Part shown: positions 14,461 through 22,800 of the stretch, piece by piece
How positions within the stretch are numbered: position 1 is the first letter of the stretch
Layout of the letters: the number at the start of each line of letters is the position of its first letter
Notes under the pieces: model-generated
What the model saw: the letters and a program-made list of their open reading frames with translations, nothing else
Database searches by the model: none
What the model was told of the DNA's origin: nothing
Origin: DASTGO01 sp035719045
Lineage (GTDB): Bacteria > Actinomycetota > Actinomycetes > Actinomycetales > Kineosporiaceae
Assembly (NCBI GenBank): GCA_035719045.1
Contig: DASTGO010000023.1
Location: 1-23,751, forward strand
Reading direction: 5' to 3'
DNA: 23,751 nucleotides
Made by a program: the position numbers and the translations under genes

Positions 14461-15384
14461 TCAGTCCGCGACGGCTATGACCAGCTTGCCGCGAATGTGG
14501 CCCCCGCGGCTGCGCGTGAACGCGGCGGGCAGTTCCTCGAGCGGCAGGACCTCGGCGACGGGGACGTGCAGTTGCCCGGCGTCGGCGATGCGACCGAGCT
14601 CGGCCAGGCCCTCCGCCGAGGGCCGCACCCAGAACCACGAGCCGCCCGCCTGCAGCACGGTCGCGTCGGCAATGGAGGCGTGCCGTCCACCCGCGGCCAG
14701 CACCGCCGTCGTCACGTCCCGGACCCCGCCCACGAAGTCGGCGACGACATCGGCGCCGTCCGGTGCGACCGCGCGGATCCGCTCCACGACGCCGTCGCCG
14801 TAGGCGACGGGCGTGGCGCCGAGTCCGGAGAGGAACGCGTGATTCGCCGGCGACGCGGTGGCGATCACCTGGGCCCCGCGAGCCCTGGCGATCTGGACGG
14901 CGAGGGTGCCGACACCACCGGCCCCGCCGTGCACCAGGACCGTGTCCGAGGCGGAGACGCCCAGCCGGTCGAGTGTCTGCAGTGCGGTCAGGCCGGCGAG
15001 CGGGAGACCGCCCGCCTCGTCCCAGTCCAGCGCCGCGGGCTTGCGAGCCACGCCGCGGACGCTCATGGTCACCAGTTCGGCAAAGGTGCCGCCGTGGACG
15101 ACGTCCTTGCGCGCGTAGGCCACGACCTCGTCGCCGACAGCGAACTCCGGGGTGTCGATGCCGACCGCTTCGACGGTGCCGGCGACGTCCCAGCCGGGGA
15201 CGACGGGGAAGACGGCGTCCAACAGACCGTCGAGGCCGCCGGACATCACCTTCCAGTCGACCGGGTTCACCCCCGCGCGCCGCACCCGGATGCGTACCTC
15301 ACCCGGACCGACCTTGGGATCAGGTAGCTCACGAAGGGTCAGGACGTCGTCGGATCCGTACCCGTCATAGGCCATGGCTCTCAT
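14461..15384 (-). CDS. NADP-dependent quinone-oxidoreductase-like MDR enzyme
   Basis: 307 residues, full length for the zinc-free medium-chain dehydrogenase/reductase class. The N-terminal GroES-like part has GPGEVRIRVRRAGVNPVDWK and PGWDVAGTVEAVG. The Rossmann part has VLVHGGAGGVGTLAVQIARA, the nucleotide-binding signature of the quinone oxidoreductase group, followed by the ATASPAN segment that commonly contacts the NADPH phosphate. The end GGHIRGKLVIAVAD is typical. No structural-zinc cysteine cluster is present. Substrate cannot be deduced; quinones or enones are the family's usual ones. Start: ATG 15384, with a second in-frame ATG at 15375 almost as good. It is transcribed away from the cold-shock gene across a 248-bp divergent spacer and may be monocistronic. 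Confidence 0.85.
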   Translation of the reverse strand: MRAMAYDGYGSDDVLTLRELPDPKVGPGEVRIRVRRAGVNPVDWKVMSGGLDGLLDAVFPVVPGWDVAGTVEAVGIDTPEFAVGDEVVAYARKDVVHGGTFAELVTMSVRGVARKPAALDWDEAGGLPLAGLTALQTLDRLGVSASDTVLVHGGAGGVGTLAVQIARARGAQVIATASPANHAFLSGLGATPVAYGDGVVERIRAVAPDGADVVADFVGGVRDVTTAVLAAGGRHASIADATVLQAGGSWFWVRPSAEGLAELGRIADAGQLHVPVAEVLPLEELPAAFTRSRGGHIRGKLVIAVAD

Positions 15385-15529
15385 GCCCCAACGCTATTCC
15401 CGCCGTGGCTGCCCCACCGTCATCGGAGGCCGGTCTTCCCCGCTTCGTCGCGCTGCCGGCGACACAGGCCACGGCGACGTCAGGGCACCCCGTGCGGGCT
15501 GAGGTCGGACAGGGCGGCGCGGCGCGTCC

Positions 15530-15551
15530 CGCCCAGTAGCCGCCCAGTAGC
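15530..15551. repeat. 11-bp tandem duplication in the divergent spacer
   Basis: CGCCCAGTAGC occurs twice head to tail (15530-15540, 15541-15551) between the divergent MDR and cold-shock genes. It may be a chance duplication or a paired protein-binding site. Confidence 0.6.
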
Positions 15552-15632
15552 ATCTGAGGTGCCTGGCCGGAGTCGGTCGTCGTGACGACGCGAGGCCGAG
15601 GTTCATCCCGAATCCTTCACGTGGAGCCCTCA

Positions 15633-16574
15633 GTGCCTCATGCAGTTGTCCGCTGGTTCGACCCCGACCGGGGCTTCGGGTTCCTGGCCCTCGACGACGG
15701 CGGCGAGGACCTGTTCGTCCATGCCTCCGAGATCGTGACGTCCGGCGGTCCGAAGCTCCTGCGCGAGGGCCAAGCCGTCGAGTTCGAGGTCGGCGAGGGG
15801 GACCGCGGCCCGCAGGCGTTTCGCGTCCGCGTGACCGGTGAGTCGGCCCCGGATTCCTCGCTCGGTCTCCTGGGCACGGTCGTCTGGTACGAGCCGAGCA
15901 AGGGCTACGGCTTCGTCGCGCCCGACAGTGGCGGGTCGCAGATCTTCGTCCACAGCTCCGCCATCGTCACCGGTGGTGTCATCAGCGAGGGGCAGCGGGT
16001 TGCCTTCCTGGTCGTCGAGGGTGAACGCGGCCCCCAGGCCGAGCATCTGCTGCCACTGGCCTCCGGCGTCGGCGGGCCCGCCACCGGAGACGGTGCTGAC
16101 GGCACCGTCTCCTGGTACGACGAGGGCAAGGGCTTCGGGTTCGTCACCCCCGACTCCGGTGGTGACGACGTCTTCGTCCACGCCCGGGCCCTGGGCGAGG
16201 GGCTGACCTCGCTGTCGGAGGGCGACCGCGTCGCCTACGAGGTGGTCCGCGGTGACAGGGGTCCGCAGGCTCGGGACGTGCACCTGGTCCGGGGCACCGT
16301 CGGTGCGGGCGGGTACTCGCCCGCCCGGCGCGAACCGGCCGGAAGGCGCCAACGGACGGCCGACAGGCCGGCCCGTGGCGGGGAGGGTGTCGTCGCGCGT
16401 TTCGACGCCGAGCGCGGGTTCGGCTTCATCACCCCGGACGCCGGAGGCGCGGACCTGTTCGTGCACGTCTCGGTCGTCGCGGGCGCCGCGCCCCTTCAGC
16501 AGGGCGAGCGGGTTCGCTACGCCGTACGCCAGAGCGACCGCGGCCCGCAGGCCGATCGCGTCGAGCGCCTCTGA
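15633..16574 (+). CDS. Protein of four tandem cold-shock domains
   Basis: 313 residues. GTG 15633 is preferred: GGAG stands 7 nt upstream and the product begins at once with domain 1 (MPHAVVRWFDPDRGFGFL). The frame is open to 15582. Four OB-fold cold-shock domains are visible at about residues 1-67, 76-140, 153-217 and 248-313. Each has the nucleic-acid-binding RNP1 (GFGFL, GYGFV, GFGFV, GFGFI) and RNP2 (LFVHA, IFVHS, VFVHA, LFVHV) motifs and ends with a GDRGPQA-like tag. A basic Arg-rich linker separates domains 3 and 4. Bacterial Csp proteins normally have one domain of about 70 residues, and multi-domain versions are uncommon. Likely role: single-stranded RNA or DNA binding, perhaps as an RNA chaperone with several contacts. 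No signal peptide and no co-directional partner. Confidence 0.85.
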   Translation: MPHAVVRWFDPDRGFGFLALDDGGEDLFVHASEIVTSGGPKLLREGQAVEFEVGEGDRGPQAFRVRVTGESAPDSSLGLLGTVVWYEPSKGYGFVAPDSGGSQIFVHSSAIVTGGVISEGQRVAFLVVEGERGPQAEHLLPLASGVGGPATGDGADGTVSWYDEGKGFGFVTPDSGGDDVFVHARALGEGLTSLSEGDRVAYEVVRGDRGPQARDVHLVRGTVGAGGYSPARREPAGRRQRTADRPARGGEGVVARFDAERGFGFITPDAGGADLFVHVSVVAGAAPLQQGERVRYAVRQSDRGPQADRVERL

Positions 16575-16710
16575 ACGGGGTCGACGGGCGTTCGAGGGCC
16601 GCGGGGGCCGGGGACGGGAGCCCGTGGAGCGTCCGTCCGTTTTCAGGCGCCTACCGCCGGCTGCACGAGAAGCGGAGGCGAGATGGGCATGGTTGTGCCG
16701 GTGGGTGCGG

Positions 16711-17298
16711 TCACAGGTCACCTGCCGCGGACCTGATGTCGTAGCTCCTGCTCTGGGCGTCGGAGAGCACCGTTGAGCCCTGGGTGACCTCGGCGCTGTG
16801 GCAGTCGATGGTTTCGCTGAGCTTGCGATCCTCTGCGGATCCTGCCCCGACAGGGGTCTTCATGAGTTCGGCGGCGGTGTCAGCGCACGTGGCGGATCGG
16901 TCGAAGTGCTGACACGCGGTGGCGAAGAGGTCGTAGACCGGCATGAGGCGTTGGGTCGGTTTGGTGGTCGCCGCCAGGGCGCGGCCGCAGAGGCGCAGCC
17001 CTTCCGCCACCTGGTGCATCTTGGCCGGGGTATCAATGCTCCTCGGGCCTGCGGAGAGCTGGTCCGTGACCTGCTTGCTGGTCCTGTCGAAGTGGGTGAG
17101 CCAGAGGATCTCGGTATCGCTCAGCGGCCGCTTCGGGTCGACGGAGGTGGCCGGTGGCGCTGCGGGTGTCACCGTGTGCGCGGGCGGACTCGTGGCGGGC
17201 GGCGAAGCCGAGCCACCGCTCGTGGATCCGCTTCCGCTGCATGCGGTCATGGCGCAGGCAAGCAGGAGGATGGCGGCGGGTCTGGTGGCGATCATCAT
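16711..17298 (-). CDS. Putative lipoprotein next to a two-component system
   Basis: 195 residues from ATG 17298, with GAGGGG four nt upstream; the adjacent in-frame ATG at 17295 is equally possible. Signal MMIATRPAAILLLACAMTAC gives a lipobox M-T-A-C with acylated Cys20 (LLAC at 15 is a weaker option). A Ser/Gly/Pro/Thr linker follows, then a helical domain with four Cys: LRLCGRAL, ATACQHFD, ATCADTAA and TIDCHSAE. No family recognised. It is divergent from the response-regulator/kinase operon across 245 bp, so it may be a target of that system or supply its signal. The 136 bp between its stop and the cold-shock gene hold nothing evident. Confidence 0.75.
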   Translation of the reverse strand: MMIATRPAAILLLACAMTACSGSGSTSGGSASPPATSPPAHTVTPAAPPATSVDPKRPLSDTEILWLTHFDRTSKQVTDQLSAGPRSIDTPAKMHQVAEGLRLCGRALAATTKPTQRLMPVYDLFATACQHFDRSATCADTAAELMKTPVGAGSAEDRKLSETIDCHSAEVTQGSTVLSDAQSRSYDIRSAAGDL

Positions 17299-17405
17299 CG
17301 GTCCCCTCGTGGTCGGGCTGGTGATGCACGGTGCTGGCGATCGGCGCACCGGGATCTATCCCCACGGATCTGACCCGTCCCAGAGTGTCGGCACGGGTGT
17401 GGCCT

Positions 17406-17443
17406 CGTGGTGCCTGGCCACGACACATGAACGACACACCACG
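17406..17443. promoter_or_regulatory. Inverted repeat in the lipoprotein/two-component divergent spacer
   Basis: CGTGGTG (17406-17412) and CACCACG (17437-17443) form a 7-bp inverted repeat with 24 bp between, amid further CACGAC-like half sites. The position between divergent genes would suit an operator for the adjacent OmpR-type regulator. Weak evidence only. Confidence 0.25.
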
Positions 17444-17543
17444 ACGGCCACGCTGGGGTAGGACCTTTCGAGGAAGATCACAACTGTCCGCGGGCACGTC
17501 CCGGGACGAGAAGGCGTCCGAGGGCCGCTTGGACGGGAGGCTC

Positions 17544-18200
17544 ATGCGCATTCTGGTGGTCGAGGATGACCGCGTCCTGGCAGGTCTGCTCGTCGACGGC
17601 CTGCGCGAGAGGGGCATGGTTGTCGATGTGGCGCATGACGGAGTCGAGGCCCTGTCCAAGGCCGGGACGGTCGGCTACGACGTTGTCGTCCTGGACCGTG
17701 ATCTGCCGCTGCTGCACGGGGATGCGGTGTGCCGGGAGCTGGTCACCGCACCGACCGCGCCCCGCGTGCTGATGCTCACGGCCGCCGCCGCGGTGGACGA
17801 CCGGGTGGACGGCCTGATGCTCGGGGCCGATGACTACCTCGGCAAGCCGTTCGCGTTCGCCGAGCTCGTGGCACGGGTGCTGGCCCTGAGCCGCCGTCCC
17901 GGCGCCCAGGTGGCCACCGTGCTGCGACGTGCGAACCTCGTCGTCGACCTCGACCGGCACGAGGTGCGGCGCGGCGGAGCATTTCTGCACCTGACGCCGA
18001 AGGAGTTCGCCGTCCTGGTGGAGCTGCTGCGCGCCAACGGCCGGGTGGTCAGCGCCGAGGAACTGCTGGACCGGGTGTGGGACGAGAACGCCGACCCGTT
18101 CACCACTGCGCCACGCACGACAGTGAAGAACCTGAGGGCCAAACTCGGCCCTCCAGAGGTCATCGTGACCGTCATCGGCAGCGGCTACCGGATCCCATGA
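17544..18200 (+). CDS. OmpR/PhoB-family response regulator
   Basis: 218 residues from ATG 17544, which begins the canonical MRILVVEDDRVLAGLLVDGL; GGGAGG is just upstream. The open frame to 17331 is non-homologous. Receiver domain (about 1-118): acidic pocket Asp8/Asp9, phosphorylatable Asp51 in VVVLDRDLP, the switch Thr in LMLTAAA and the conserved Lys in LGKPFAF. The C-terminal winged helix (about 128-216) has LTPKEFAVLVELLRANGRVV, RVWDENADPFT, TVKNLRAKLG and the wing VIGSGYRI. It should bind direct-repeat DNA as a dimer after phosphorylation by the kinase encoded next, to which it is coupled by an ATGA overlap. The signal is unknown. Confidence 0.93.
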   Translation: MRILVVEDDRVLAGLLVDGLRERGMVVDVAHDGVEALSKAGTVGYDVVVLDRDLPLLHGDAVCRELVTAPTAPRVLMLTAAAAVDDRVDGLMLGADDYLGKPFAFAELVARVLALSRRPGAQVATVLRRANLVVDLDRHEVRRGGAFLHLTPKEFAVLVELLRANGRVVSAEELLDRVWDENADPFTTAPRTTVKNLRAKLGPPEVIVTVIGSGYRIP

Positions 18201-19375
18201 ACCCCCCGTCGACCACGCAAGGCCTCCCGCGGCAGCGACGAGCTTGGCTCAGCCTGCGGGCCCGGCTGACCCTGACCTGCCTGGGGCTACTCGTCCTCGC
18301 CGGCACCCTGCTGCTGGTCTTCATGAACGTGCTGATCTCGCTGAAGCTGTCGTCGATCTACTCCCGGCCATTCCTCCCCGGCGACCCGCAGGCCGCGGCC
18401 GCACAGGCACAGCAGTGGCGCCAGGCCAAGCTGGAGGCCAACACCGCCGCCGACCAGGCCGCCGCCACGATCCGGGTCGCCTCACTGGTCGCCTTCGCCG
18501 TCATCGTCGCGGTGTCGGCCGTGGTGTGCTGGCTCGTCGCCGGTCGCGCGCTGCGACCCCTGCGCGGGATGACAGCCGTGGCCAGCCGGCTGTCCCAGGA
18601 CACCCTCGGCGAGCGGATCGCCTTCCGCGGACCCCGGGACGAGGTGAAACTGCTCGCGGACTCCTTCGACGCCATGCTCACCCGGCTCGAGAGAGCCTTC
18701 GACGCTCAGAGGCTGTTCGTAGCCAACGCCTCCCACGAACTACGCGGGCCACTCACCGTCATCCGCACCGCCGCCGATCTGGCCCTGTCCCGCCCGGAAC
18801 GGCCCGAACAGGACTACCGCCGCGCCCTGGGCACCACGCTGACCGCAGCCCAACGCAGCCAACGCCTGCTGGACAGCCTGCTGCGCCTGGCCCGGACTCA
18901 GAACCGGGCCGGAGCAGTCGAAGGCGTGAACCTCGCCGATACCGTCCACGCCGCGCTCGGCGACCGCCCACCGCGGGAACCCGACCTGCAGATCGACCTC
19001 AGGCCCGCCACCACGGTAGGTGACCCGGTCCTGGTGGAGCGGCTCGTGCGCAACCTGCTCGACAACGCCCTGCGCTACACCCCGCCCGGCGGTTGGATCC
19101 GCATCCGCACCCACCACACCGACGACCAAGGCGGCACAGCAGAATTCGAGGTCGAGAACACCGGACAGGTCATCACCCCCGACCAGGCACGACAGCTCCT
19201 CCAGCCCTTCCACCGAGGCGAACGCACCCACAGCGCCGACGGCGAGGGATTCGGCCTCGGCCTCGCCATCGCCGAGGCCATCGTCCACGCCCACGCCGGC
19301 CATCTGGCCATCACCCCCCGGCCCGCCGGAGGGCTGCACGTGATCGTCACCCTCCCCGCCGCCGGACCGAACTGA
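18197..19375 (+). CDS. Membrane sensor histidine kinase
   Basis: 392 residues; ATG 18197 overlaps the regulator's TGA by 4 bp. Membrane helix 1 is at about 24-48 (LTLTCLGLLVLAGTLLLVFM), then a short external loop of about 45 residues rich in Ala/Gln, then helix 2 at about 92-114 and a HAMP linker to about 168. HisKA: NASHELRGPLTVI with phospho-acceptor His180. The ATPase has N box RNLLDNALRYT and G box GFGLGLAIAEAI, and ends in GGLHVIVTLP. All catalytic elements are present. The short sensor loop suggests sensing within the membrane or through a partner, perhaps the divergent lipoprotein. The layout is a standard OmpR/EnvZ-type pair. Confidence 0.93.
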   Translation: MNPPSTTQGLPRQRRAWLSLRARLTLTCLGLLVLAGTLLLVFMNVLISLKLSSIYSRPFLPGDPQAAAAQAQQWRQAKLEANTAADQAAATIRVASLVAFAVIVAVSAVVCWLVAGRALRPLRGMTAVASRLSQDTLGERIAFRGPRDEVKLLADSFDAMLTRLERAFDAQRLFVANASHELRGPLTVIRTAADLALSRPERPEQDYRRALGTTLTAAQRSQRLLDSLLRLARTQNRAGAVEGVNLADTVHAALGDRPPREPDLQIDLRPATTVGDPVLVERLVRNLLDNALRYTPPGGWIRIRTHHTDDQGGTAEFEVENTGQVITPDQARQLLQPFHRGERTHSADGEGFGLGLAIAEAIVHAHAGHLAITPRPAGGLHVIVTLPAAGPN

Positions 19376-19480
19376 CGAAGCTGTCCGACAACGACCTGAC
19401 CCTGCTGCGCCGGGAGCGCGCGTCCGGCGCCGATCAGGATCCGGTAGTCGTTCCGGCCGGGGATCAGTGGTGGCAGGTGG

Positions 19481-19624
19481 TCAGATCCTTGCCTCGGTCC
19501 GCTCTCGTGCCCGGTCGACCATCGCCCGCACCCGAGACCTCAGCGGCTCGGGCATCGCCTCGATCTCCGCCAGGTCCCGGACCACGCTGTCGTCGAGATA
19601 CTGCTGCAGCCGTTCCGGGGTCAT
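19481..19624 (-). CDS. Small hypothetical protein
   Basis: 47 residues from ATG 19624: MTPERLQQYLDDSVVRDLAE, then MPEPLRSRVRAMVDRARERT. It is a charged, helix-forming sequence with balanced composition, unlike the Arg/Gly/Pro shadows around it. The upstream extension to 19756 is not protein-like. The ribosome site is poor (GGACGAACGACA before ATG). No family recognised. It lies in a 477-bp interval between the kinase and the giant gene. The rest of that interval holds a GTCCAGCCGTC motif at 19633, a duplicated CGCTGATCGCC (19808 and 19831), and an unassigned plus-strand stretch reading QLRMLYLGLDPGFHDNQALQ up to a TGA near 19814 that may be a gene remnant. Confidence 0.4.
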   Translation of the reverse strand: MTPERLQQYLDDSVVRDLAEIEAMPEPLRSRVRAMVDRARERTEARI

Positions 19625-19852
19625 TGTCGTTCGTCCAGCCGTCACCAGTCGTCCCCAGCCGTCGCGGCCCACATTTCCGGCGGAACACACCGGAGCCTGG
19701 CCGTCAGCCCCTGCCAGTTGCGGATGCTGTACCTCGGCCTGGACCCCGGCTTCCACGACAACCAGGCCCTCCAGATCGGGATGCTCACGCAGACGAACGC
19801 CACCTGCCGCTGATCGCCCGCAGAGCCTGTCGCTGATCGCCTGCTGAGCCCA

Positions 19853-22800
19853 TCAATGCGCTATGGGCGGCTCTGACGTCGGCGCCTCTTGGGTGTGGGG
19901 TGGTCCTGGGGGGAGGGGCGCTGTCGTGCCCTGGGAGGGTGAGCCTTCTGGGGAGGGGACTGGTGAGTTGGTGTGTTGCTGGCCGGACAGCATGGCGTGC
20001 AGCCAGGGTGCCTGGTCCAGGGGCGTGGTTCGGGGTTGGTGGTTCGGGGTGGCCGTGGTGGAACGGTAGCCGGGGTCTTGGAGTGCCTGGAGCAGCCAGT
20101 CGTCATCGAGTTCGTTGGGGTTGCCGGGCAGGGGTGAGTTCTGGTCGGTGTGGGCGGGTCGGGGTGGCCTGCCGTGGAGGTGGTCCTCGAGGTAGGTCCA
20201 GATGTGGGGTCCGGCCCGGTTGATGACGGCGATGAAGTATTTGACCGCTGCCCGCCATGCTGCGGGTGAGGCGTGGTTGAGGTGGGTGGGGTCGAGTAGA
20301 GCCGTCGCGGCCTCCCACGCTGCGCGGTGGGCCTGGTGGACGGTCGGGGTGAGTGCGGGTTCGGCGGCCTGGACTGCGTGCAGGGCCTGGTCGAGCAGGG
20401 CCAGGGTGAGGGCTGCGGTGGCGTGGACGCCCGCCTCGTCGTAGGAGGCGCCGGACGGGGGGAGTTGTGCAGCCGCGATCGCGGCGGCCAATTCGGTGGC
20501 GACGCCGGTGGCGGTGTCGGCGGACCTGCGTGCGGGGGTGGGGGCGGGGGCGGACCCTGGTGTCACGGGGGTGGGGTCGGTGACACCGGCGCTGTTCCAC
20601 AGCAGGTGCAGCAGGGCCTTCTGCAGCCTGTCCCGGGTCTCGGTCAGGCCGGGGCCGTCCGCGGTGTGTGGGGAGGGCCAGGGCAGCACGGACAGTGCCG
20701 CCAGGGAGGCGAGTGCGGCGCTGCCCCGGCCGTGCCGCCATTGGTGGGACCAGGCGAACCCGCCCGGCACAGCGGCCGGGGCTTCCTGCTGGGCCGGGCC
20801 GGAACCGGCCACCCACCATCGGGTGAGCATGTCCTCGGCCTGCCGGCGCGCCGGTGGTTCCATTGGCGACTCGGTGAGGATCCGCAGCGCCTCCTGGTGC
20901 TCCCCGACGGCCAGTTCCTGCGGTCGCACCTGCTCCCCGACGGCCAGTTCCTGCGGTCGCACCTGCTCCGGGACCGGGCCGGACGCGGAGGCCTGGGAGT
21001 GGCCGGCTCCTCCGAACTGGTGGCCTAGCCGGGCCCAGATGTGTTTCCCGGCGTCGGCGGCGTTGACCTGGTCGACGAACCTGGTGATCAGGGCGGACAA
21101 ATCTTTCACCGGGCGCCGGGAGGCACGGGGGGCGGCGAAGGTGGTCAGTTTCGCCCATGCGGCGCGGTGGGCGTCCTGGAGCCGGGCGAGGTGCTCGGGT
21201 CGGATCAGGCCGGGGCCGGCGGCCTGGGCGGCGTGCAGGGTCTGGTCGATGAACGCGCGGGCGAGCGCGGCCACCGAGGCTGCCCCTGATTTGTGGTATT
21301 GACCGTCGATGGTGGGGGCCTGGGTGGTGATGGCGGCGGCGACCTGAGCGGCGAGGTTGCGGTCGCGGGCCGGGCCGGGTGGTGGTAAAGGGGCCTCGGT
21401 TGTGGCTTCGACGTGCCGCCAGAGTGCGAGCAGGACCCTGTCGCCCCACTCCTGCCGGAGCGCGGCGAAGGGGTCAAGCCCGCCGGGGGCACTCCACGTC
21501 AGGACGGACAGGGCCAAGGCCGTGGGGAGCATGTCCGACAGGTGAGGGTCGTGGCGCCAGGCGGGCAGGGCGACCATTCCGCCCCACTCGATGGACTCCG
21601 GCGTGCCGTTGCCGGCCTTGTCGTGGTACCGGGCGAGGCGCCGTTCCCCGGGGTTGTACGCGGCCCTGCCGCTGAGGTAGAGCACCCTCACAGTCCGCTT
21701 GCGCTCCTCCTCCGTGATCGGCCACGAGGCCGCGTCCGGGTGTTCGTGCCTCGCGCCCCCCGTGTCACTCGGGGCGTCGTGCCGGACGGAGTGCTGCGGT
21801 GCAGGCGACCCGAGGTGGCCGGCAGTTGCGGTGACCGCCGCGGATACCGGGGGGCGTTCGGTGCCCGGTCCTGAGTGGCGGATGATCCGGTGAGCCCGGG
21901 CCCCGTCCTCCCGTTCCGCTACGGGCCCGGGCTTCCTCTTGACCCCACGTCTCATCGAGGTCGAGGCCCGGAGGGGTGCGGTGGTCACGGCCTGCGCCGG
22001 CGCCTCGGCATGGTCGCGCGTGCTGGTACGGGGCAGGACCTGTGCCGCGGGGTTCGTCAGGGTGGGCAGCCTGCCGGCAGCCGGTGCGGAGAGCCGGTTG
22101 TCCAGCGCGGTCCAGATCTGCGGCCCGGCGCTGGTGGTGACCTTGGTGACGAATTCGGTCGCCAGGTTCGCCCACGCCGATGGGGAGTCCCTGCCGACGG
22201 AGGTGTTCTGGCTCAGCCTGGTCACGGCGTAGCGTGCGGTCTCGAAAGCCGTGAGGGCCGCGGTGACCTGGTGCGGGGTGAGGTCGGGGGCGGCAGTCTC
22301 GGCGGCTTGCAGGGTCTGGTCGAGGAAGGCCTGGACCAGAGTCGAGGCCACTGCGGCCCCCTGCTTGTTGAACCTGGGGCCTCCGGGTGCGCCCCGGAAG
22401 GAGATGACCTCGACGACCTGTTCGGCGGTGCGGGTGGGCGCGTGCTCGGGGTCGGGGTGGGTAAGTTCGCCCTGCTGGGTCAGGCCGGTGAGCCCGACGT
22501 GACGCCAGACGGCGGCGATCACGGTCCGCCCCCAAGCCTCCCGCGCGGCGGGGTAGGGATCCGTAGTCGTTTCTGCCTGGCCGGACTTCCTGCTGGGCCG
22601 CTTCCGCAGCGAGGTCAGGGCCAGCAGTTCGGGCAGGACGGCGGCGAGTTCGGGAGTGTCCTGCCAGTGCTGGGCCCAGTCCACCACCGGAGGCGAGGAT
22701 GCTTGGCCGGAGGCCGCTGCCTTCGGCGGCCAGTGGTAGGAGAGCGCGGTTTGCTCCACGTTCGTGATGCCGGTGCCATCCTGGTAGAGCAGTTGAGTCA

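Noticed and set aside
13599..14480. 293-codon plus-strand frame over endonuclease V
   Set aside because: The minus strand carries the endonuclease V active-site motifs and a good ribosome site; the plus frame has none.
14461..15384. Zinc-dependent alcohol dehydrogenase
   Set aside because: The catalytic and structural zinc cysteines are missing, and the AGVNPVDW and GGAGGVG pattern belongs to the zinc-free quinone-oxidoreductase group.
15630..16721. 363-codon minus-strand frame opposite the cold-shock gene
   Set aside because: It mirrors the four-domain periodicity of the real gene and shows no protein-like motif of its own.
19379..19852. A transposase remnant in the gap before the giant gene
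   Set aside because: The stretch reading QLRMLYLGLDPGFHDNQALQ is protein-like, but it has no DDE or HUH motif and no terminal inverted repeats were found, so no mobile element is claimed.
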